DNA of 64,000 bases, from NCBI GenBank assembly GCA_022432975.1, contig CM039505.1:25303825-25367824 (forward strand), given 5' to 3'. A program made the position numbers and the translations under genes. A model generated the notes under the pieces. That model saw only the letters and a program-made list of their open reading frames with translations. It did not search any database and was not told where the DNA came from. The first letter of the stretch is position 1, and each line of letters begins with the position of its first letter. Positions 33,875 to 44,155 of the stretch are shown here, piece after piece. This DNA comes from Begonia masoniana (taxonomy: Eukaryota > Streptophyta > Magnoliopsida > Cucurbitales > Begoniaceae).

Positions 33875-34144
33875 TGTAACACCCGGTTCTATCGAACCAG
33901 TTCTCTATTCTTTTTAAATTAATGGCACACTTTAAAAGACAATAATAAAAGTAGGGTTAATGGATGACTAGGCAAGGGCATAAGGGTAAGTGGAAATTTA
34001 AAAGTGGATAACGTATTTAAGGAGAGAGGTTTGAGTTTAATGCACTGTAGCCGTCACTATTCTATTTATCATTCCTCTTTCAGCCTCCAGCTCTCCAGCA
34101 GAACCCTTTTGGCGATTTCCTTGCTCGATTCTCTTTCAACCTAG

Positions 34145-34361
34145 GTAAGTTTTCCTCATTTTTCTTGTATTTTAGCAGTTAGGTAACTGAGGGAGTACAA
34201 TGTGAGAAATTTCAAGGATGCTGTGATTGAGAGTAAGTTCGGGTTTTGGTGATAAATAGGAATGCACAGGTAGCAGGGTTTCAAACAGGTTTCCTCAAAC
34301 TTCTGATTGATTCTTGGTGAAGTTTAGTGAAGGTTTGATTAATGTAATGTTATGATTTTAG
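34145..34361 (+). other. Candidate LTR leader intron 1 of element F
   Basis: Donor AACCTAG/GTAAGTTTTCC and acceptor TATGATTTTAG/GTGAGCGAGC. The mini-exon 34362-34412 (51 nt) follows and ends GAGACCAG. This stretch is repeated in LTR copies 2 and 3. Confidence 0.5.
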
Positions 34362-34632
34362 GTGAGCGAGCTTCTAAAGTAGCTTACAGCCGAGCGATTT
34401 CCAAGAGACCAGGTAAGTAAAGTATGCTTGTGCCTTCGGGCCTACATCACAAAACAGTAAGATTGTGTATACTTGAATGTGTTTGTATGTCATGCATCAT
34501 GTTTTGAAAGTATGCGAAAATGAATTTACATGAAATGGCATGGTAAGGAATGAACAGACTGTAACAGTTGTTAAGGGAACTAATCTGCCCCTTAATCGAG
34601 AGAGAAGATGTATGACTTTGGGAGAAGTGATC

Positions 34633-36064
34633 TGTAACACCCGATTTTATCAAACTAATTCTCTATTCTTTTAAATTAATGGATGACTTGGCAAGGGCAT
34701 AAGGGTAAGTGGAAATTTAAAAGTGGATAACGTATTTAAGAAAGTGGGTTAGGTTTAATGCATTGTAGCCGCCACCATTTCATAATTTTTATCTTTGGGT
34801 TTTCAGCTCGAGTAGCAGAGCTCTCTAGGCAATTTTCCTTGCTCGATTCTCTTTCAACCTAAGTAAGTTTTCCTTATTCTCTTGTGTTTTAGCAGTTAGA
34901 TAACCGAGGGAGTACAATGTGAGGAATTTAAGGATGCTGTGATGAGAGTAGGTTCGGTTTTTGGTGATAAATAGGAAATGCACGGTAGCAGGGTTTTCAA
35001 ACAGGTTTCCTCAAACTTCTGGATGATTCTTGGTGAAGTTATGTGAAGGTTTGATTAATGTAATGTTATGATTTTAGGTGAGCGAGCTTCTAAAGTAGTT
35101 ACAGCCGAGCGATTTCCAAGAGACCAGGTAAGTAAAGTATGCTTGTGCCTTCGGGCCTACATCACAAAACAGTAGATTGTGTCTACTGAATGTGTTTGTA
35201 TGTCATGCATCATGTTTGAACGTATGCGAAAATGAATTTACATGAAATGGCATGGTAAGGAATGAACAGACTGTAACAGTTGTTAAGAGCGAACTAATCT
35301 GCCCCTTAATCGAGAGAGAAGATGTATGACTTTGGGAGAAGTGATCTGTAACACCCGATTTTATCAAACTAATTCTCTATTCTTTTAAATTAATGGATGA
35401 CTTGGCAAGGGCATAAGGGGTAATTAGAAATTTTAAGTGGATAACCTATTTAAGGAAAGTGGGTTAGGTTTAATGCATTGTAGCCGCCACCATTTCATAA
35501 TTTTTATCTTTGGGTTTTCAGCTCGAGTAGCAGAGCTCTCTAGGCAATTTTCCTTGCTCGATTCTCTTTCAACCTAAGTAAGTTTTCCTTATTCTCTTGT
35601 GTTTTAGCAGTTAGATAACCGAGGGAGTACAATGTGAGGAATTTAAGGATGCTGTTGATGAGAGTAGGTTCGGCTTCTTGGGGAATAAATGGGAATGTGC
35701 AAGCAGTAGAGTTCCAAACTGGTTTCCTTGTTCTTCTGGTTAATTTTTGGTAAAGTTTAGCGAAGGTTTGATTGATGTTCTGTTATGAACTTAGGTGAGC
35801 GAGCTTCTAAGGTAGCTTACAGCCAAGCGATTTCCAGGAGACCAGGTAAGTAAAGTTTGGTTGTGCCTTCGGGCCTACATCACAAAACAGTAGGGTTATG
35901 TGTGTTTGAATGTTTGTATGTCATGCATCATATTTTGAAAATTTATGCGAAAATAAATTTACATGAAATGACATGGTAAGGAATGAACAGACTGTAACAG
36001 TTGTTAAGGGATCTAATCCGCCCCTTAACCAAGAGAGAGGATGTATGACTTTGGGAGAAGTGAT
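34633..36064 (+). repeat. Tandem re-duplication of the LTR start (copies 2 and 3)
   Basis: Copies beginning at 34633 and 35347 with TGTAACACCCGATTTTATC. They lack the GGCACACTTTAAAAGACAAT block of copy 1 and carry CATAATTTTTATCTTTGGG instead. Small indels between copies 2 and 3 (for example near 34930-34990) are numerous. Confidence 0.9.
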
Positions 36065-36225
36065 CCAACTCCCAATTTCACAGGGGGATCAGATCAGAAA
36101 CGATGCATATGCAACTGAGATGAGAAAGTAGAAACTGCATATTTAGGAATTTATGTTTCAGCATTACATTTCATTATTGCTTTACTTACTTAGCATTAGG
36201 CTAATAGATGAGTTTTGTGATGTAG
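35846..36225 (+). other. Candidate LTR leader intron 2 of element F, perfectly complementary ends
   Basis: Donor ACCAG/GTAAGTAAAG and acceptor TTTTGTGATGTAG/GTGAAC. CCTACATCACAAAAC (35874-35888) is the exact 15-bp complement of GTTTTGTGATGTAGG (36212-36226). The triplication supplies two more donors at 34413 and 35128 for the same acceptor. In the 3' LTR the donor has become CAG/ATAAGT (near 44693) and the arm has one mismatch. Confidence 0.52.
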
Positions 36226-36668
36226 GTGAACAAGTGTCAACAGATGTGTTCACTGAGTTTGTTGAGGACTAGTCTGGTTGGAGGAGTGCATCTATGTAAC
36301 AATCTGGCAACTAATGGGGCAGTTTAACTGGTGTCAGTGGATGAGAAGGTTTAGTGAACTATGATTCAATTTAAGTATGTTGTGAGTTTCTACGACAGTG
36401 GTAGTTTTGATGTTTGAATTCAATTTGAGACTTTTCTGATAATGATACTCTGTTGGGTTTAATAGTGGTGTTTACTAAAGTTTGGAGTAATACATGGATT
36501 TAAATAGTTTTGAACGATTTTTAGTAAAATGCTCAAATTCTTTTGGTAGTCAGAGCTTTCTTTGTGTAGAGAGAAAATGCTCGATGAGCTGCTATATAAA
36601 GTTGTTGTTCCGTTGACTATCGGAAGATGTCTTCAGTAAAGTCATCGGATGATGTCTTCAGTAGAAGC

Positions 36669-38953
36669 CATCGGAAGATGTCTTCAGTAGAAGCCATCGG
36701 AAGATGTCTTCAGTAGAAGCCATCGGAAGATGTCTTCAGTAGAAGCCATCGGAAGATGTCTTCAGTAGAAGCCATCGGAAGATGTCTTCAGTAGAAGCCA
36801 TCGGAAGATGTCTTCAGTAGAAGCCATCGGAAGATGTCTTCAGTAGAAGCCATCGGAAGATGTCTTCAGTAGAAGCCATCGGAAGATGTCTTCAGTAGAA
36901 GCCATCGGAAGATGTCTTCAGTAGAAGCCATCGGAAGATGTCTTCAGTAGAAGCCATCGGAAGATGTCTTCAGTAGAAGCCATCGGAAGATGTCTTCAGT
37001 AGAAGCCATCGGAAGATGTCTTCAGTAGAAGCCATCGGAAGATGTCTTCAGTAGAAGCCATCGGAAGATGTCTTCAGTAGAAGCCATCGGAAGATGTCTT
37101 CAGTAGAAGCCATCGGAAGATGTCTTCAGTAGAAGCCATCGGAAGATGTCTTCAGTAGAAGCCATCGGAAGATGTCTTCAGTAGAAGCCATCGGAAGATG
37201 TCTTCAGTAGAAGCCATCGGAAGATGTCTTCAGTAGAAGCCATCGGAAGATGTCTTCAGTAGAAGCCATCGGAAGATGTCTTCAGTAGAAGCCATCGGAA
37301 GATGTCTTCAGTAGAAGCCATCGGAAGATGTCTTCAGTAGAAGCCATCGGAAGATGTCTTCAGTAGAAGCCATCGGAAGATGTCTTCAGTAGAAGCCATC
37401 GGAAGATGTCTTCAGTAGAAGCCATCGGAAGATGTCTTCAGTAGAAGCCATCGGAAGATGTCTTCAGTAGAAGCCATCGGAAGATGTCTTCAGTAGAAGC
37501 CATCGGAAGATGTCTTCAGTAGAAGCCATCGGAAGATGTCTTCAGTAGAAGCCATCGGAAGATGTCTTCAGTAGAAGCCATCGGAAGATGTCTTCAGTAG
37601 AAGCCATCGGAAGATGTCTTCAGTAGAAGCCATCGGAAGATGTCTTCAGTAGAAGCCATCGGAAGATGTCTTCAGTAGAAGCCATCGGAAGATGTCTTCA
37701 GTAGAAGCCATCGGAAGATGTCTTCAGTAGAAGCCATCGGAAGATGTCTTCAGTAGAAGCCATCGGAAGATGTCTTCAGTAGAAGCCATCGGAAGATGTC
37801 TTCAGTAGAAGCCATCGGAAGATGTCTTCAGTAGAAGCCATCGGAAGATGTCTTCAGTAGAAGCCATCGGAAGATGTCTTCAGTAGAAGCCATCGGAAGA
37901 TGTCTTCAGTAGAAGCCATCGGAAGATGTCTTCAGTAGAAGCCATCGGAAGATGTCTTCAGTAGAAGCCATCGGAAGATGTCTTCAGTAGAAGCCATCGG
38001 AAGATGTCTTCAGTAGAAGCCATCGGAAGATGTCTTCAGTAGAAGCCATCGGAAGATGTCTTCAGTAGAAGCCATCGGAAGATGTCTTCAGTAGAAGCCA
38101 TCGGAAGATGTCTTCAGTAGAAGCCATCGGAAGATGTCTTCAGTAGAAGCCATCGGAAGATGTCTTCAGTAGAAGCCATCGGAAGATGTCTTCAGTAGAA
38201 GCCATCGGAAGATGTCTTCAGTAGAAGCCATCGGAAGATGTCTTCAGTAGAAGCCATCGGAAGATGTCTTCAGTAGAAGCCATCGGAAGATGTCTTCAGT
38301 AGAAGCCATCGGAAGATGTCTTCAGTAGAAGCCATCGGAAGATGTCTTCAGTAGAAGCCATCGGAAGATGTCTTCAGTAGAAGCCATCGGAAGATGTCTT
38401 CAGTAGAAGCCATCGGAAGATGTCTTCAGTAGAAGCCATCGGAAGATGTCTTCAGTAGAAGCCATCGGAAGATGTCTTCAGTAGAAGCCATCGGAAGATG
38501 TCTTCAGTAGAAGCCATCGGAAGATGTCTTCAGTAGAAGCCATCGGAAGATGTCTTCAGTAGAAGCCATCGGAAGATGTCTTCAGTAGAAGCCATCGGAA
38601 GATGTCTTCAGTAGAAGCCATCGGAAGATGTCTTCAGTAGAAGCCATCGGAAGATGTCTTCAGTAGAAGCCATCGGAAGATGTCTTCAGTAGAAGCCATC
38701 GGAAGATGTCTTCAGTAGAAGCCATCGGAAGATGTCTTCAGTAGAAGCCATCGGAAGATGTCTTCAGTAGAAGCCATCGGAAGATGTCTTCAGTAGAAGC
38801 CATCGGAAGATGTCTTCAGTAGAAGCCATCGGAAGATGTCTTCAGTAGAAGCCATCGGAAGATGTCTTCAGTAGAAGCCATCGGAAGATGTCTTCAGTAG
38901 AAGCCATCGGAAGATGTCTTCAGTAGAAGCCATCGGAAGATGTCTTCAGTAGA
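36669..38953 (+). repeat. 26-bp minisatellite, about 88 copies (F 5' LTR)
   Basis: The unit starts CATCGGAAGATGTCTTCAG and continues TAGAAGC. Units are essentially identical. It contains CATC-GGAA-GATG, a 4+4 bp inverted repeat. The TAG in the unit closes all three plus frames. The array merges into degenerate units on both sides (36610-36668 and 38954-39010). Confidence 0.99.
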
Positions 38954-39487
38954 CATAGAAGCACTCGGAAGAGTTGTTCAGTTAGAAATCCATCGGTATA
39001 TTCTTCGGTATAAGTTTTTAGTAGCTTTGTCGTTTTGGTAATCGGATGATGTAGGAAGAAATTTGTCGTTTTGCGATCGGCAGATGTGAATTGAGGATTT
39101 TTGTCATCTAGCGATCGTAAGACGTAGTTTGTTCTATCGGTAGATATGAGCTGATAATGTTTGTCGTTTGTGAGCGGTAGACATCGTCTGCCGAATTATT
39201 TTAATCGCATGGATATCACGTGATCTGCGCGGTAGAGGTGTTTTGTCGTTTAGTGATCGGTCGATGTGTTCTGCTTTCTTTTCTCTTTCAACTAACTGTC
39301 TTGAATAATTTAACTATTTAATAAATATTGTTTCTTTTATACGATGATTTTTCTATTGCAAGTTTTAACGTTTTAAGAGTCAAATCTTAATCATTGAATG
39401 AAATTTTAAAATTTTTCTCAAAAGTCATAGTTCGGTTCAGTATTTTGTGTAGCGAACCGGGTTCAGATAACTCTGGGCGTTACAGTA

Positions 39488-39499
39488 TGGTATCAGAGA
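39488..39499 (+). other. Primer binding site of element F
   Basis: TGGTATCAGAGA, one mismatch from the usual initiator tRNA-Met complement, 3 bp after the LTR. Confidence 0.9.
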
Positions 39500-39638
39500 C
39501 ATTCAGTTAAACCATTCAAAAGATTACTCATCAGCGCCGATCGTTGCATGAGAGTACTCCAACAACTGTAAGTGTTTATGTTAATCTTAGTTATTAGATG
39601 TTGATGAGAGTAGTTAACCTTGAACAGGAGTATAGAAA

Positions 39639-42600
39639 ATGGCTAGACGACAAGGAAGACCAAGAGTACCAAGAGAGATGCCCAACTTGAGAACTGAAGA
39701 AGATCCTAGCGTGATTAGGCAGCTGACAGATTTGGTGCGTTAGCAAACAGACCTAGTGCGTTAGCAGTCCGATCAGTTAGGAGTGCTGTTGAACCGAGAG
39801 GTACAAGGAAGTGCCAACTCGAGTTCTAGCAATGAACATTCTGGAGATAGATTCAGGAGGCTACGACCACCCACGTTTGATGGACAGTCATCTGATCCGG
39901 TTATTGCTGAAGGGTGGCTTAGAAAGATTGAGAGTATGTTTAGGTGCTGCCAACATTGGAGAAGGAGACAAGGTCACGTTGGCAACGTTTCATTTGGCTG
40001 GTGATGCTCAACTCTGGTAGGGAAACAATAGAGACCACCACTGATGTTCTAGGGATGCCTTGGTCACAATTCAAGGACATTTTCTATGAGAAGTATTTCA
40101 ACAGCACTGTCCAAACTGCAAAGAAGTTGGAATTTCTGAACTTGAAGCAGACAAGGTCTGTGGCCGAGTACAGTAGGCAATTCGAGTCCCTGTCCAGGCT
40201 TGCTGGACATTTTGCTCACAGGGACGAGTTAAGGTGTTCAAATTTGTGCATGGGCTGAAGCCAGAAATTTACCGAGGAGTTAAATTTTGTGGTATTAAAG
40301 GCTTGTCATTCAGCGAAGTTGTGTCCACTGCTCTGGAGGTGGAAGAAGCTAAAAGGAAGTGTGCTGGGCTGAAGGAGGTCCCACAAAAGTCTGTCCAGCC
40401 ACACCAACAAAGAGGAATGAAGAGGACTAGTGAAGGCCAGAATAGTCAAGGAACACGAGGGAAGATACAGAATGTCAGGAAATTTCCCCAGTGTCCTAAG
40501 TGTTTGAAGAACCACCCGGGCGAGTGCAGATTGGGCTTTGGGAGGTGTTTCAACTGTGAGGAAGTTGGACACACGATCAAAGAATGCCCGAAACCTAGGA
40601 TCACCAGATGCTATAATTGTAACAAAGTCGGCCATATTAGCAGAGACTGCCCAGCTTCTAAGAGTAGCCCTACTATGATTAAACCAAGGATATTCTCCAT
40701 GATGGAGTCGGGTGAGGAACAGCCTGCTGTTGTATCAAGTACTATATTGATCAACTCTATACCTGCTTTTACTTTAATAGATTCTGGTGCAACATATTCA
40801 TTTATAGCATCTGCATTTGCTGTTAAGCTAGATGTACAACCTACGCCATCTGAACATATGTTTAATGTCACGTTACCCTCTGGTGAATGCATGCACTCTA
40901 GCCAAGTGATGCTTAATAGTGTGGTGATAGTGGGGAACAAGAATTTACTTGCTGATCTCATTATTATGGATATAATGGGATTTGATGTAATCCTAGGGAT
41001 GGACTGGTTGTTTAAGCACCACGCCACAATTGATTGTAGGACTAGAATAGTTAGCTTCCAACCCCCTGGTAGTTTGAAACATACCTTTCAAGCTTCGAAG
41101 AAAAATAAGGAAATGTCTGTGATGACTTCTATTAACACTAGACCTTCCCCATGTGGAGAGTATTCGTGCTTCTTAGCTAGCGTTTTAGACACACAACTTG
41201 TAGGGAAGACAAATCCTCAAAATGTCTTAGTTGTCCAAGACTTTCCTGAAGTATTCTTAGATGACCTTCCTGGTTTACCACCAGATAGGGAAATCGAATT
41301 TGTTGTAGATGTTTACCCCGGTGCCGAGCCTGTGTCTAAGAATCCATATAGGCTAGCACCAACAGAACTTAAAGAATTAAAGAAGTAGTTGGAGGATCTG
41401 TTAGAGAAAGGGTTCATACGCCCTAGCTTTTCACCGTGGGGTGCACCTGTCCTTTTTGTCAAAAAGAAGGATGGATCGATGCGGATGTGCATTGATTATC
41501 GGGAACTAAATAAGCTAACTGTCAAGAACAAGTATCCATTGCCAAGGATTGATGATTTATTCGACCAACTTAATGGTGCAAGAGTCTTCTCTAAAATTGA
41601 TCTAAGGTCAGGTTACTATGAATTGAAAGTCAAATATGAAGATATCCTAAAGACTGCCTTTCGCACAAGGTATGGACATTACGAGTTTTTGGTTATGTCC
41701 TTTGGATTGACAAATGCACCGGCAGCCTTCATGGACCTTATGAATAGAGTGTTCCACGACTATTTAAATAAATTTGTCATCATGTTTATAGATGACATTC
41801 TAATCTATTCACGTACTAAGGATGAACATGCAAGGCACTTTAGCTTGGTGTTAGGAGTACTTAGACAGCACCAACTTTATGCTAAGTTTTCCAAATGTGA
41901 GTTTTGGTTGGACAGAGTTCACTTTCTTTGGTCACGTGATCTCTGGAGATGGAATATCTGTCGATCCAGCCAAGGTTCAAGCAGTTAAGGAGTGGCCCCA
42001 ACCGAAGAGTGCTACAGACATTCAGAGTTTCCTTGGATTAGCAGGATATTACAGAAAATTTATTGAAGAATTTTCAAAGATTGCAACACCCCTTACTCGG
42101 TTAACGAGGAAAGATATCAAGTATGCTTGGACAAAGGAATGTGAATCCAGTTTCCAGACCTTGAAAAAGAAACTGACCAATGCCCCAATATTAACACTTC
42201 CCGTTAAGAATGGTAAATTTAGCATTTACTACGATGCATCCAAGATTGGACTTGGCTGTGTCTTGATGCAAGAGGGAAAGGTAATAGCCTATACTTCTAG
42301 ACAGTTGAAAATTCATGAGAAGAATTACCCTACACATGACTTGGAATTAGCTGCAGTGGTATTTGCACTTAAGATTTGGAGGCATTACCTGTATGGACAA
42401 ACTTGTGAAATATTCTCGGACCATAAAAGTCTGAAATATATCTTCACACAAAAGGAATTAAATATGAGGCAACGTCGATGGTTGGAATTTGTAAAGGATT
42501 ATGATTTTGAGATTAAATACCATCCCGACAAAGCTAACGTAGTGGCCGATGCTTTGAGCAGAGTGACAACATCAACCCCAACTATGATTTTCGATATGCC

Positions 42601-44120
42601 ATTAGCCTTAGAGTCAGAATTCCAAAGGTTTAATCTAGAAGCAGTATCCAGTGTATCAGCTATATTTTCAGCCATAACTTAAAGCCTACTATTCTGGAGA
42701 AAATAAAGGAAGCTCAGGTGAATGATGACGAGTGTAACAGGTACAGATTAAGCATAGGATCTACTGTTAATTCAGATTTCAATTATTCCAATGATGGGAT
42801 CCTTAAGTTTAGAAATAGATGGTTTGTTCCTGTCATTAAAGAACTTCGAGATGAGATCCTTTCGGAAGCACATTCTTCTAGATTTTCTGTCCACCCTGGA
42901 AGTACGAAGAGGTTCAAGGACCTCAAACAGCATTATTGGTGGCCAAGTATGAAAAGGTGTGTGGCAGAGTATGTAGGATCATGTTTGTGTTGTCAGCAGA
43001 TTAAAGCTGAGCATCGAGGCCTGTAGGAACATTACAACCCTTACCAGTTCCCAAATGGAAATGGGAACAAATAATGATGGACTTCGTTGTGGGATTGCCT
43101 AGAACAGACAAAGGGATATGATGTAATCCGGGTAATAGTAGATCGATTAACCAAATCTGCCCACTTTCTGCCTATGAGGATGACATACTCGATGGATCAG
43201 CTTGCTGAATTGTATGTGCAAGAGATTGTTAGGTTACATGGAGTTCCAGGTACCATAGTTTCAGACCGAGATTCTAGATTTACATCTAAGATTTGGAAGA
43301 GTTTGCACAAGGCTATGGGAACACAGCTTAGTTTTAGCACAGCTTTTCACCCTCAAACAGACGGACAATCCGAGAGAACTATTCAGACCTTAGAAGATAT
43401 GCTCCGGTCATGCATATTAGATTTTCAAGGATCTTGGAATAAATATTTATCGTTGGTGGAGTTTTCTTATAATAACAGCTTTCAAGCAACAATAGGGATG
43501 ACACCTTATGAAGCATTGTATGGACGAAAATGCAGATCACCTTTGTACTGGGAGGAAGTTGGTCAAGCACAGTTGCTTGGTCCTGACATTGTGCAACAAA
43601 CTGCTGAGAAGGTTGCCCTCATCCGCCAGAGGATCTTAACAGCTCAAAGCCGACAGAAAAGCTATGCCGACAGAAGACGCAGAGAATTAGAGTTTGAAGT
43701 AGGTGATGAAGTTTTTCTTAAGATATCACCATTCAAAGGAGTTGTGAAATTTGGTAAGAGAGGCAAGTTGAACCCCAGATTTATTGGACCACTTTCAATC
43801 TTAAAAAGGATTGGGAAGGTAGCTTACAAATTACAGCTACCAACCTCTATGGAAGGAATCCATAATGTGTTCCATGTTTCCATGTTGAAGAAGTGTGTAC
43901 GAGATCCATCACAGATTGTGGAACAGCAGAGTATTGAAGTTCATCCTACTCTTGCCTATGTGGAGAAACCAGTAAGGATCTTAGACTATACTGTGAAAGT
44001 GTTGCGCAACAAAGAAGTTCCACTGCTGAAAGTCTTATGGCATAACCAAACATAGAGGAGACAACTTGGGAACGCCAGCAAGACATGATGGACCAACATC
44101 CAGAATTATTCAGGTACTGA
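39639..44120 (+). pseudogene. Gag-pol polyprotein of element F, broken
   Basis: Starts ATGGCTAGACGACAAGG. Gag has two CAG-to-TAG stops near 39742 and 39763, a W-to-TAG near 40018 with a nearby frameshift, and two zinc knuckles (CFNCEEVGHTIKEC, CYNCNKVGHISRDC, near 40549-40650). The protease has an intact DSG (LIDSGATYSF, near 40778). A CAG-to-TAG at 41386 precedes RT ([12 protein letters not shown] near 41790). A one-base insertion near 41930 shifts the frame inside VHFLGH. RNase H ([23 protein letters not shown]) is followed by a frameshift near 42680, a zinc-binding integrase amino end (CCQQIKAEH), another slip near 43020, the integrase core ([23 protein letters not shown]) and a chromodomain-like tail to the TGA at 44118-44120. 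It differs clearly from D and E (two knuckles, different gag start). Confidence 0.95.
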
Positions 44121-44138
44121 ATTTTTAGGACAAAATTC

Positions 44139-44155
44139 TTTTAAGGAGGGTAGAT
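44139..44155 (+). other. Polypurine tract of element F
   Basis: TTTTAAGGAGGGTAGAT directly before the 3' LTR at 44156. Confidence 0.85.

Larger units (their letters stand above)
33875..39484 (+). mobile_element. 5' LTR of element F, triplicated and repeat-expanded
   Basis: Three successive LTR starts lie at 33875, 34633 and 35347 (spacing 758 and 714 bp). Each of the first two copies breaks off at GGGAGAAGTGATC and jumps back to TGTAACACCCG; the third runs on. Copies 2 and 3 have a different promoter-proximal sequence from copy 1 and from the 3' LTR. An 88-copy 26-bp array follows (36669-38953). The far end holds GCGATCGG/GATG modules and a G-box TCACGTGA (CACGTG at 39217-39222). Confidence 0.93.
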
